A DNA stretch of 59,654 nucleotides. It comes from Candidatus Zipacnadia bacterium. GTDB taxonomy: Bacteria > Armatimonadota > Zipacnadia > Zipacnadales > UBA5352. The notes beneath the pieces were generated by a model. That model saw only the letters and a program-made list of their open reading frames with translations, was not told the origin of the DNA and did not search any database. The stretch is taken from the NCBI GenBank assembly GCA_029820945.1, contig JALGUJ010000016.1, forward strand, positions 1 through 59,654, read 5' to 3'. The translations under genes and the position numbers were made by a program. Positions within the stretch are counted from its first letter, which is position 1; the number at the start of each line of letters is the position of its first letter. Below are positions 8,841 through 19,204 of the stretch, one piece after another.

Positions 8841-8897
8841 GCGTAGGTTGGGCTTCCGGCCTGACTCTTCTGGGCGCGGCACGGGTCCGCGCCCTAC
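8841..8897. repeat. Palindromic repeat, copy 1 (intergenic)
   Basis: The 57-nt stretch beginning GCGTAGGTTGGGCTTC matches 49 of 57 positions of the element at 9875-9931 inside dnaE2. A third, partial copy (its CCGCGCCCTAC end) is at 49312-49337. Here the element sits harmlessly between the DUF6504 gene and dnaE2, and its hairpin is imperfect. Confidence 0.75.
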
Positions 8898-8939
8898 AAC
8901 TTCTTGCCGCTCGGGACCGATGGCGAACCGCGAGAAACC

Positions 8940-9797
8940 ATGAGCTTCGTCCACCTGCACGTACACAGCAACTTCTCCTTCTACGACGGCGCGGCGCCGG
9001 TCGATGAGCTGGCGCGGGCGGCGCGCGATGCCGGCATGTCCGCCATCGCACTCACCGACCATGACAGCCTCGCCGGCGCGGTGCGGTTCTTCCAGGCAGC
9101 AGTCGAGGTCGGCGTCCGGCCGCTCATCGGCGTCGAGTTCACCATCGAGCCGGTGCTGGCCGGACAGCTCGAGGACGCCGATCGCCCCCCGCACCTGCTG
9201 CTGCTGGCCGAGGACAACGAGGGCTACTCGAACCTCTGCCGGCTGGTCACCGCCGCCCGGCTGGGGGAGGCCCGGCGCGAGAGCGCGTTCTCGGAGGCCT
9301 ACGAGGAGGTCGATCGCGACCACCCGCTGCTGACACAGGAGAACCTGCGGCGGCACCGCGGCCACCTGATCGCGCTGTCGGCCTGCCGCAAGCGCGGGGA
9401 GATCCCGAACCTGCTCGGCCGCAGGCTCTTCCGCGAGGCCCACGAGGTGGCCGAGCACTTCCGCGACCTCTTCGGGCCCGAGCGCTTCTTCATCGAGCTG
9501 CACAACCACCTGCTGCCGCGCCCGCATAGCCGCTCGCGCCACCGGCTGGCCGACCTCGCCGCCCGGCTGGGGCTGGAGTGCGTGGCGACCAACAACGTGC
9601 ACTACATCGAGAAGGCCTCGTATCGGCTGCAGGACGTCATGGTCTGCATGGGCGCGCGGCAGACCGTCGATGAGCCGCATCCCGACCGCCGACCGAACGC
9701 CGAGTTCTACCTCAAGCCCCCGCGCCAGATGGCGGAGCTGTTCGCCGACCAGCCCCGGGCCATCGAGAACGCTGCGCGCATCGCTCAGCGCTGCTAG
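8940..9797 (+). CDS. dnaE2: Error-prone DNA polymerase DnaE2, N-terminal PHP part (ends at in-frame TAG)
   Basis: 285 codons encoding the PHP domain of a C-family polymerase: FVHLHVHSNFSFYDGA at the start, then TDHDSLAGAV and GVEFTIEP. The frame stops at TAG 9795-9797 straight after IAQRC. The same frame resumes without any shift and reads WELDLETFHFPAF and then the polymerase domain (next entry), so the stop replaces a single amino acid. The ATG at 8940 is used because homology starts there. No strong ribosome site is visible; the repeat at 8841 lies just upstream. Whether the full 1159-codon frame is expressed depends on the TAG being a sequencing error, a suppressible codon or a real nonsense mutation. 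Confidence 0.8.
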   Translation: MSFVHLHVHSNFSFYDGAAPVDELARAARDAGMSAIALTDHDSLAGAVRFFQAAVEVGVRPLIGVEFTIEPVLAGQLEDADRPPHLLLLAEDNEGYSNLCRLVTAARLGEARRESAFSEAYEEVDRDHPLLTQENLRRHRGHLIALSACRKRGEIPNLLGRRLFREAHEVAEHFRDLFGPERFFIELHNHLLPRPHSRSRHRLADLAARLGLECVATNNVHYIEKASYRLQDVMVCMGARQTVDEPHPDRRPNAEFYLKPPRQMAELFADQPRAIENAARIAQRC

Positions 9798-9839
9798 TGG
9801 GAGCTGGACCTGGAGACCTTCCACTTCCCTGCGTTCGAC

Positions 9840-12419
<2,580 letters not shown>

Positions 12420-12447
12420 ACGGCGGCTGCAGGCCTCTCCCCCGGCA

Positions 12448-12485
12448 CCTCTCCGGAGCCCAGCAAGCTGGGCTTAGCGGAGAGG
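12448..12485. repeat. Nested palindromic repeat
   Basis: Outer arms CCTCTCCG (12448-12455) and CGGAGAGG (12478-12485) enclose inner arms AGCCCAGC and GCTGGGCT with loop AA. It lies 28 nt after the dnaE2 stop and could also serve as its terminator stem. Confidence 0.6.
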
Positions 12486-12503
12486 GTGCGTTCCTGGACT
12501 GTC

Positions 12504-12530
12504 GGTTGCGGGCGGGGGGCGCCCGCAACC
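12504..12530. repeat. GGTTGCGGGC hairpin repeat
   Basis: GGTTGCGGGC (12504-12513) pairs perfectly with GCCCGCAACC (12521-12530). The core resembles the hairpin at 82-105. A half site, GGCGCCCGCAACC, recurs inside the ECF sigma promoter spacer near 27284. Confidence 0.6.
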
Positions 12531-12652
12531 CAGATGAGTACTGGGCCCTCGCCCGCGCGTTCTGCCTATACTACGCATCCGTACCCGCCGGAGAAGGGAG
12601 GACACAACGGTCAGCAAGAGCGCGGAAGCGCCCTGGCTGCCCCGCCAGAGTA

Positions 12653-12710
12653 ACCTCGTCCCCCTCCGCAACGGAGGGGGTGCCCGAGCGCAGCAAGGGC
12701 GGGGGAGGTC
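12653..12710. repeat. Large palindromic element in the 5' part of DUF6785 paralog 2
   Basis: Inner arms CCCCCTCCG (12660-12668) and CGGAGGGGG (12672-12680) sit within weaker outer arms ACCTC and GAGGT. The element falls inside the open frame that leads into the DUF6785 gene and adds no stop codon to it. Confidence 0.6.
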
Positions 12711-12942
12711 CGCAGTAGGCTACGCGAACTTCTGCAGCTCAGCACCAGACCCACCGTGGAGGTCTCGCGCCTCGTCTCGCCGAAGCGCCCCGGCGTCCAC
12801 GCATCCCCACCCGGAGGCCGTAGCCATCGCACTCGAGGGCGGCGTCGCGTCAAGCAGCGCGGAGGCGCGGGCGCAGGAGAGGCCCGCCGTCACGCCCGCG
12901 GCGGTCATCGCCGGCCTGCTGGCGCTGCTGAGCGCCATCGCC

Positions 12943-14787
12943 ATGATCCACTGGGCGGAGCTGGTGCTGGGCGGCCGCCGAGGCCACACCGCCATGGCCA
13001 ACACCTCCGTGCCGGTCGGCGCCTTCAGCACGCTGCTCGTGGCGCTGGCGGTGAGCGCCGCGGTGCGCGCCCTCAACCGCCGCTGGGGGCTCAGCCAGCG
13101 CGAGCTGATCATAGTCTACGTCATGGCGACCACCGGCTCGGTCCTGGCCTCGTCGGGGGCCATCCACTTCATCGTCCCCGAGCTGGCCTCACCGTACTAT
13201 CTCGCGACCCCGGAGAACGATTGGGCGCAGTTCCACGAGTACATCCCGGAGTGGATCGCGCCCAGCGACCCCCGGCAGCTCAAGCCCTTCTTCGAGGGCG
13301 GCCCCCTGCCGGTGGAGGCCTGGCTCGGCCCGGCGACCATCTGGTGCGGCTTCATCCTCGTCTTCGCTCTGTGCACGCTGAGCCTGTCCGCCATCGTGCG
13401 CGGGCAGTGGATCCGCCGCGAGCGCCTGACCTTCCCGACCGTCTACGTCCCGCTGGAGGTCACCTCCCCCGGCGCCGGCTTCTGGCACAACGCGGTGGCG
13501 CTAATCGGGATGGCGGTCCCCCTCCTGCTGGGCGGCCTGAACACGCTCAACCGCAACTTCCCGCAGGTCCCGAAGGTGGAGCTGCGCAACGTCAACCTCT
13601 CCAGGCATTTCAGGTCCCCGCCCTGGAACGCCATGGGCGGCCTGCGGCTGTCGTTCTACCCGTTCGTCATCGGCATCGCCTACCTGCTGACCACCGAGGT
13701 CACATTCTCCTGCTGGTTCTTCCACCTCGCGCGGAAGCTCTCGCGGGTGCTGGCCGCGGCCTTCGGCGTCTCGGAGTGGGGCATGGGCGGGCTCAGCCGC
13801 TTCCCGTTCGCCGAGCACCAGGGCGCGGGGGCCTTCATCGGCCTGACCGTGCTCAGTATCTGGGTGGGCAGGGCGGAGCTGGCGACCATCCTGCGGGAGA
13901 CCTTCTCCCCGGACGCCGAGGGGCGTTCGAGCACGCCGCGGTGGGCGGTGGTCTCCCTGCTGCTGAGCTTCGGCGCCATGGTGGGCTTCGCGCAGGTGGC
14001 GGGCATGAGCACCTGGCTGGCCGCGCTGACCATCGGTCTGTCGCTGGTCTATCTCACCGCGGCCACGCGCATCCGGGCAGAGACCGGCGACGCCTGGTTG
14101 TTCGGCCCCAGGGTCGATCCCAGCTCGCTGATAGTGAAGACCGGGGGCGCGCGCAGGTTCGCGCCGCGCGATCTGACGGTCATGGCCTTCCTCGCGAACA
14201 TCTCCTCGTACGACCTACGCTGCGTCGTCATGCCGCACCAGCTCGACGGCTACAAGCTGGCACACGAGGCCTCGATCAGCCGATCGCGCATGACGCTGGC
14301 GATGGGGGGAGCCACGGCGGTGGGCGTGCCGGTGGCCTTCTGGGGCGCGCTGGCGGTGTGGCACATGCTGGGCGCCACCGCGCAGGGGGAGGTCTGGCGC
14401 CTGCGCCAGGGCCAGAGGCCGTTCGAGCAGCTCGCCGCCTACCTGCAGGTGCCGCAGCCCGCCGACACCCTCGGGCTGGCCTTCGTCGGCGCCGGCCTGC
14501 TGGTGACGGTCGCCCTGTTCGCGATGCGGAGCCGCTTCCTGTGGTGGCCGCTGCACCCGGTGGGCTACGCCGTGGCGAACACGCCGAGCATGGAGGCGCA
14601 GTGGTTCCCCTTCCTCCTCGCGTGGCTGGCGAAGTCGCTGATCCTGCGCTACGGCGGCCCACAACTGTATCGGCACGCCCTCCCGTTCTTCCTGGGATTG
14701 GTGGTCGGCGACCTGCTCAACGGCGGCCTCTTCACCACCGTGGGCTTCTTCGTCGAGGGAATGCAGATCTACCCCATGAACTGGTAG
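12943..14787 (+). CDS. DUF6785-type polytopic membrane protein, paralog 2 (true start unclear)
   Basis: At least 614 residues. Shared family motifs are EHQGAGAF, RIRAETG, WWPLHPVGYAVA and LILRYGG. ATG 12943 is the first ordinary start codon, but it falls inside the first membrane segment (AGLLALLSAIAMIHWAEL), whereas paralogs have 15-25 residues before it. The frame is open from 12538 and holds no ATG, GTG or TTG before 12943. Two candidate non-standard starts have good ribosome sites: ACG 12607 after AGGGAGG (12595-12601), and ATC 12826 after GGAGG (12813-12817). A TATACT box at 12567-12572 could serve the first. The start region has probably been damaged by the palindrome at 12653. Function as for paralog 1. 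Confidence 0.75.
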   Translation: MIHWAELVLGGRRGHTAMANTSVPVGAFSTLLVALAVSAAVRALNRRWGLSQRELIIVYVMATTGSVLASSGAIHFIVPELASPYYLATPENDWAQFHEYIPEWIAPSDPRQLKPFFEGGPLPVEAWLGPATIWCGFILVFALCTLSLSAIVRGQWIRRERLTFPTVYVPLEVTSPGAGFWHNAVALIGMAVPLLLGGLNTLNRNFPQVPKVELRNVNLSRHFRSPPWNAMGGLRLSFYPFVIGIAYLLTTEVTFSCWFFHLARKLSRVLAAAFGVSEWGMGGLSRFPFAEHQGAGAFIGLTVLSIWVGRAELATILRETFSPDAEGRSSTPRWAVVSLLLSFGAMVGFAQVAGMSTWLAALTIGLSLVYLTAATRIRAETGDAWLFGPRVDPSSLIVKTGGARRFAPRDLTVMAFLANISSYDLRCVVMPHQLDGYKLAHEASISRSRMTLAMGGATAVGVPVAFWGALAVWHMLGATAQGEVWRLRQGQRPFEQLAAYLQVPQPADTLGLAFVGAGLLVTVALFAMRSRFLWWPLHPVGYAVANTPSMEAQWFPFLLAWLAKSLILRYGGPQLYRHALPFFLGLVVGDLLNGGLFTTVGFFVEGMQIYPMNW

Positions 14788-14833
14788 GTTGGGGAGCCCC
14801 CGATCGCCGTGGCACGCCGCTGCCGGCCGACGG

Positions 14834-16549
14834 CTACTGCGGCCTGTCGAAGTGCTGGTAGTCCTTGCAGGAGGTCCAGTCGCCGCCCCAGCGCCAGCCG
14901 CGCGACTTGAAGGCGCGCACGACTGAGCCTTGGGGCGTGATGGAGTACGGGTCCTCGCCGGGCCGCCACTCTCCCGGCTCATAGGGCCGCTCGTCGGGGT
15001 GCACGACCTTCTGCCCGTCCTCGATCATCGGGTTCTCGGCGCGGTTGATGTCGATCGCCCGCCCGTAGGCGTGCCACGAGAGCCCGCTGCCCCCCGCCAC
15101 GGTGCGGTAGTCGTAGCCGATGACCTCGTGGATCGGGAAGCGCTCGGGGTCGAGGTAGATCTCGCGGAAGATCTCCAGGGTCTGCTCCGCCAGGTTCGCG
15201 TTCACCACGACGCTGAGGTCGCGCCGCACCTTGTCGCCGCCCTCGATGTCCCAGCCCAGGAAGTGGACCGTGCTCATCCCCTGCAGCTCCGGGTGCGGCT
15301 CGATGTGGAAACACGCCGCCTCGGCGCGCAGCAGCTCGCGCCGCGGGGCAGGCTCTGCCTGGTTCGCGATGATGATCCGCGGCGGCCCGTTCGTGCTGAC
15401 GAACTCGGCGGTGGTGCCGAGCTCTTCCGACAGGCTCGTCACCCGCCGGACGATCTTCTCCAGGTCGTCGCCCTCGGCCGGGGCTGGGTCGCCGGCCTGG
15501 AAGCGGAGCTTGACCGGGTGGATGACGAGCCGCCGCCAGTCGCCGTCGCGCAGGCGCAGCTCGAGGGCGCCGCTGTAGTGGTTGCTCTCCCAACGCGTCG
15601 GGAAGGCGAAGTTCCCCAGGCTGTAGGCGATGGGCCGGCCCCTGTACAGCTCGACTCCCTGCAGGACATGAGGGTGGTGGCCGACCACCATGTCGGCCCC
15701 GCAGTCGATGCACCAGTGGGCCAGGCTGCTCTGCAGGGGCTTGGGCTCGCGTCCCGCCTCGCGGCCCCAGTGCAGGCAGACGACCACGAAGTCCGCGTGC
15801 TCTCGCGCCGCGGCGAGGTCGTTGCGCAGCAGCGCCCGCGTCTGCTCCCGAGGGCGGCCGTGGCCGTCACCGTGGACGAAGACGGTCCCAGCCAGCTCCT
15901 GCGTGGCGGCGAAGTGCTCGATGCCCGGAAGCGTGCTGGCGCTGACGTAGGCGAGCACCGCGATGGTCTGTCCCGCGGCCTGCAGGATGAGCGGCCGGCG
16001 AGCGGCCTCCTCGTCCGCCCCCGCCCCCGTGTGCTGCAGCCCGGCGTGGTCGAGGTGATCGAGTGTCTCCAGCAGCGCCTGGGCGCCGTAGTCCATGACG
16101 TGGTTGTTGGCCAGGGTGACCGCGTCGAAGCCGGCGTCGGAGAGGCGTTTGGCCTGGGAGGGCGGCGCGCGGAAGAGGTACTCATTGCGCTTCGCCCGCC
16201 CGCGGTCGTCGAGCTTCAGCGGCGTCATCGCGCCATGCGTGGAGAGCGGGCACTCGAGGTTGCAGATGGCCAGGTCGGCGCCCTGGAGCAGGGGTCTCGC
16301 GGCCCCCAGGTAGTCGCGGTCGGCCAGGGGCAGCACGTCGCCGACGAAGAGGACGGCCGCCTCGCCGGGCTCGGGGGGTGATGGCGGCTGAAACCGCGCG
16401 CGCTCGACGGGTGCGGACGGAAGGCCGGCGACGCGGTGTAGCAGGGCCTGCGGCTCCCAGCCCTGTTGGCCGAGCAGCCATCCTGCGCCGAAGGCGGCGC
16501 TTAGCGCCAGCGCTCCGACGAGTGCGGCGACTATCCGGCGGGCTGTCAT
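14834..16549 (-). CDS. CapA-like metallophosphatase fused to M15 D,L-peptidase
   Basis: 571 residues from ATG 16549, preceded by GGGGGAGG; an ATG 36 nt upstream is less likely. A single N-terminal membrane segment (IVAALVGALALSAAFGAGWL) anchors or exports it. Residues ~50-330 match the poly-gamma-glutamate CapA domain: VGDVLPLADRDY, NLECPLST, LANNHVMDYG, CLHWGREAG, VVGHHPHVLQG, YSLGNFAFP. Residues ~460-571 match peptidase M15: SWHAYGRAIDIN, WRWGGDW and DYQHFDRP give the zinc ligands His-Asp-His. M15 enzymes cut D-amino-acid or L-Ala-D-Glu bonds in cell walls. The pairing suggests an enzyme acting on glutamyl or cell-wall peptides outside the cell. Both motif sets look complete. Confidence 0.8.
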   Translation of the reverse strand: MTARRIVAALVGALALSAAFGAGWLLGQQGWEPQALLHRVAGLPSAPVERARFQPPSPPEPGEAAVLFVGDVLPLADRDYLGAARPLLQGADLAICNLECPLSTHGAMTPLKLDDRGRAKRNEYLFRAPPSQAKRLSDAGFDAVTLANNHVMDYGAQALLETLDHLDHAGLQHTGAGADEEAARRPLILQAAGQTIAVLAYVSASTLPGIEHFAATQELAGTVFVHGDGHGRPREQTRALLRNDLAAAREHADFVVVCLHWGREAGREPKPLQSSLAHWCIDCGADMVVGHHPHVLQGVELYRGRPIAYSLGNFAFPTRWESNHYSGALELRLRDGDWRRLVIHPVKLRFQAGDPAPAEGDDLEKIVRRVTSLSEELGTTAEFVSTNGPPRIIIANQAEPAPRRELLRAEAACFHIEPHPELQGMSTVHFLGWDIEGGDKVRRDLSVVVNANLAEQTLEIFREIYLDPERFPIHEVIGYDYRTVAGGSGLSWHAYGRAIDINRAENPMIEDGQKVVHPDERPYEPGEWRPGEDPYSITPQGSVVRAFKSRGWRWGGDWTSCKDYQHFDRPQ

Positions 16550-16695
16550 GGGGCCTCCCCCGCTGCTGCGCCATCCCCCCGGCATTTCGCGCGGAGCGCC
16601 ACGGCACCTCCCCAGCAGTCATCGGCGGAAGGGCCACAGAACATGAGAGCAGTGGGCCTTTGCCCGCTCCCTCGATGGACCGCCGCGGGCCGGTG

Positions 16696-17163
16696 CTACC
16701 GGACGTGCATGATGACGTCCGTCGTCTCGGGCGCGGCGGCCCCGGTGACCTTCAGGCAGTAGATCACATGCCCCTCGTCCGCGGTGATGTAGACCTTGAT
16801 GTAGTAGTGTCCGGCCGCATCCGGCTCGAAGGGCAGCTCAGCCGACTGGTTCGGGCCCGCATCGTCTATCGCGGGCTGCTGATCGCCCAGGTAGACCGGG
16901 ATCGCGTGGCCGACGTCCGACTCGACCTCGAGCGTCTCGATCTCGTAGATGTGATCGGCCGCGGCCTCGAACTTGTACCGGTCCACCCAATCCTGGTCGG
17001 AGTCGGCCTGATGGTCGAGGACGTGGTTGCAGTAGGCCCGCCCGTCCGTCACGACCGTCGTCGCGACGCCGATCAGCACCGCACGCAATGTGAGGCCCCG
17101 GCGGAGCATGGCTGTGGCCGGGCCCTGCCCGGTACGCGGCTCATCGATGGTGGTCTCGTGCAT
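16696..17163 (-). CDS. Chimeric ORF: duplicated DUF6785 N-terminus joined to a PPC-like domain
   Basis: 155 residues. The first 34 (MHETTIDEPRTGQGPATAML and on to RAVLIGVA) copy the start of the DUF6785 gene at 17172-19178 with one change. After GVA the sequence switches to unrelated protein: DQDWVDRYKFEAAADHIYEI, then HAIPVYLGDQ, HYYIKVYI and GHVIYCLKVTG, a beta-rich pattern of bacterial pre-peptidase C-terminal (PPC) domains. The DNA explains it: 17063-17189 repeats 19078-19204 almost exactly. The copied piece includes the ribosome-site region and start codon, so the ORF may be expressed, but the exported host of the PPC domain has been lost. It may be a decaying by-product of tandem duplication. 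Confidence 0.65.
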   Translation of the reverse strand: MHETTIDEPRTGQGPATAMLRRGLTLRAVLIGVATTVVTDGRAYCNHVLDHQADSDQDWVDRYKFEAAADHIYEIETLEVESDVGHAIPVYLGDQQPAIDDAGPNQSAELPFEPDAAGHYYIKVYITADEGHVIYCLKVTGAAAPETTDVIMHVR

Positions 17164-17189
17164 GGTTCAGCCTAGTAGAGGATCTTGTG
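17063..17189. repeat. 127-bp direct repeat, copy 1
   Basis: It matches 19078-19204 with three mismatches (17089, 17115, 17178). It covers the last codons of the DUF6785 gene on its left, the 8-nt spacer and the first ~34 codons of the ORF to its right. The offset is 2015 bp, one gene length. Confidence 0.9.
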
Positions 17190-19178
17190 GTCGCGGAGGC
17201 CGGTGACGCCATCCACCAGCAGCCACACGCCGCAGACGAGCATCGCGCCGAGGATCAGGCCGAGGAAGAACGGGCGCCAGCGCTGCACCGCGCGGTAGCC
17301 GCCGTAGCGCATGGCGATGGTCTGGCAGGCCCAGCCGATCAGGACGGAGAGCCACTCGCGGATGACGTAGACGTTGAAGCTCATCGCGTAGGCGACCGGG
17401 TGCAGCGGCCACCACAGGAAGCGCATGCGCAGGAAGCTCAGCAGCCACAGCTTCAGCGCGGCATAGCCGAGGATACCGAGGCTGAGCCAGTCGGTGTGCT
17501 TGAGCGCCGCCGTGCCGACGCGCTCCATGTACAGGCCGGGGTAGCGAGCGAGATTCACGAAGCGCGCGGGGTTGATCGCGACGCCGCCGTGCACGTACCC
17601 GGCGCCGAGCAGGAAGTAGTAGCTGACGGGGATCGCGACGGCCGTGGCGATCGCCAGCGACCAGGTGATGGCGCGGTTGCTCGTGCCGGTCTCGTCGGCC
17701 AGCTTCACCGACTGCATGATGCGTGGCATTGGGTTCACGCGGAGATGGTAGGCCCAGGCGGTCGCCATGCTGACCGCCGCCCAGCCCGCCGGCTGCATGG
17801 CGTGGTAGGGCACAATCGAGCGCACCACGTCCTGGGCGGCCCAGTACGGATGATCCAGCCACGGCATGCCGCCCTCGGCCAGCAGGCGGGTCATTGCCAG
17901 GCAGTAGCCGACGACGACCGTCCAGAGCAACAGCGCGACGGCCGGCGGCATGCCCGCGACCGTCCCCCAGCCGACCATCACCGCGAAGCCGGCCAGTCCG
18001 GCCCAGACCGCCGTGCGATAGGTGAGCGGCTCGCGGCGCTCGTCGTCGGAGTGGCGCAATGCGAGCCCGCCTCGCACGATCCCCCACAGCGGCCTGCGCG
18101 CGATCCAGATGCTGACCGCCGCGAGGGCCAGGTACGACCCGGCGGTCTGGTGTCCGGGGAAGGGCCAGGAGTCGCCACCGGCGGCGGTAGTGAGCCCGTC
18201 GAGCCCGAGTGCCTTGCCCAGCACGGCCTCCGCCTCGCCCAGCCAGTAGAGCGCCCAGAGGCTGAAGGCGACCTCTCGCGTGAGCAGGAAGCTCAGGCCG
18301 ATAATCATTGGCATGACGGCGAAGCGCAGCGTGCCGAGGGCGTTCCAGGGCACTGCCCAGCCGTAGGTGCGCACGGTCGTGCCGCCCAGCCTGCAGGCGT
18401 TGATCATCGGGAGCTGCGGGTAGTAGGCGTGCAGGCCGTTGTAGAAGTGCACGGCGAAGGCGATAGCCGCGCCAACCCACATGTACGGGTTGCGGAAGAA
18501 GCCGTTGAGGAGCCGCCTCGGGTCGGGCGCCTCCACCACGTGCACCGGCAGCACGATGAGCGGGAAGAGCAGGCGCTCGCGCTCGATCCACTGGCGGCGG
18601 AAGACCGTCACCAGCGACATCATCACCACGTAGCCGGCGACCACGAGCACGGTCCAGGCGGCCAGCGGCCCCAGCCACGCCCGCCACGGTACCGGGTAGG
18701 GCCAGGCCTCGAAGAGGCCGCGGATCACGAACGGGTCCTGCGGCGCCATCCACTCCGGGACGTGGCGCAGCAGCAGCTCCTGCCAGTCGTTCTCCGCCGA
18801 CGCGAAGTAGTACGGGCCGGCGATCATCGGGATCATGATCTGCGCGAGGGCCTGCGAGGCGATCCCGGAGGCCATCACGGTCATGGTGAAGACCACGACG
18901 AGTTCGGGCGTGCTCAGCGACAGGGGGCGGTAGAGGGCCCTGAGGAGGACGTTGAAGAGCAGGAAGATGCACAGGAAGACGAAGAAGCCGCCGATGGGCG
19001 GGAAGGTGAAGGAGAGCTGCGTCCCGTGGATGATCAGCTCGGCGTACTGCGTCCAGTCTCCAAGGAACACCGACGCCGCGACGCCGATCAGCACCGCACG
19101 CAAGGTGAGGCCCCGGCGGAGCATGGCTGCGGCCGGGCCCTGCCCGGTACGCGGCTCATCGATGGTGGTCTCGTGCAT
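17172..19178 (-). CDS. DUF6785-type polytopic membrane protein, paralog 3
   Basis: 668 residues with about 14 hydrophobic segments. It is closest to the upstream neighbour (paralog 4): both share LGDWxQYAELIIHGTQ, PFPGHQTAGSYLALA, RLLAEGGMPW, WWPLHPVAYAMS, MRYGGYRA and the ending GLRDHKILY. Compared with paralogs 1, 2 and 5 the acid motif is EGG instead of ETG, and EQGAG becomes GHQTAG, so this pair forms a second subfamily. It follows paralog 4 after 8 nt and is followed by the chimeric ORF after 8 nt, an operon produced by tandem duplication. A permease role is inferred only from topology. Confidence 0.8.
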   Translation of the reverse strand: MHETTIDEPRTGQGPAAAMLRRGLTLRAVLIGVAASVFLGDWTQYAELIIHGTQLSFTFPPIGGFFVFLCIFLLFNVLLRALYRPLSLSTPELVVVFTMTVMASGIASQALAQIMIPMIAGPYYFASAENDWQELLLRHVPEWMAPQDPFVIRGLFEAWPYPVPWRAWLGPLAAWTVLVVAGYVVMMSLVTVFRRQWIERERLLFPLIVLPVHVVEAPDPRRLLNGFFRNPYMWVGAAIAFAVHFYNGLHAYYPQLPMINACRLGGTTVRTYGWAVPWNALGTLRFAVMPMIIGLSFLLTREVAFSLWALYWLGEAEAVLGKALGLDGLTTAAGGDSWPFPGHQTAGSYLALAAVSIWIARRPLWGIVRGGLALRHSDDERREPLTYRTAVWAGLAGFAVMVGWGTVAGMPPAVALLLWTVVVGYCLAMTRLLAEGGMPWLDHPYWAAQDVVRSIVPYHAMQPAGWAAVSMATAWAYHLRVNPMPRIMQSVKLADETGTSNRAITWSLAIATAVAIPVSYYFLLGAGYVHGGVAINPARFVNLARYPGLYMERVGTAALKHTDWLSLGILGYAALKLWLLSFLRMRFLWWPLHPVAYAMSFNVYVIREWLSVLIGWACQTIAMRYGGYRAVQRWRPFFLGLILGAMLVCGVWLLVDGVTGLRDHKILY

Positions 19179-19204
19179 GGTTCAGCCTAGTAAAGGATCT
19201 TGTG
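19078..19204. repeat. 127-bp direct repeat, copy 2
   Basis: Partner of 17063-17189. It spans the 3' end of paralog 4, the 8-nt spacer and the 5' end of paralog 3. Outside the block the two 3' gene ends drop to clearly lower identity, so the block itself was copied or converted more recently than the gene duplication. Confidence 0.9.

Noticed and set aside
9795-9797. Amber codon read as pyrrolysine or another recoded residue
   Set aside because: No pylT/pylS or SECIS-like element is visible, and no similar in-frame TAG was seen in other genes here. Kept as an open alternative in the findings only.
12943-12963. ATG 12943 as the natural start of DUF6785 paralog 2
   Set aside because: It lies within the first membrane helix and has no ribosome site. 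It is used for coordinates only because no other ordinary start codon exists.
12756-14861. 701-aa plus-strand frame overlapping DUF6785 paralog 2
   Set aside because: Another frame of the same strand; the product is Arg/Gly/Ala-rich and lacks membrane segments, whereas the chosen frame matches the family motifs.
17187-19190. 667-aa plus-strand frame opposite DUF6785 paralog 3
   Set aside because: Charged, repetitive antisense product (HRAE, DQE runs) without homology.
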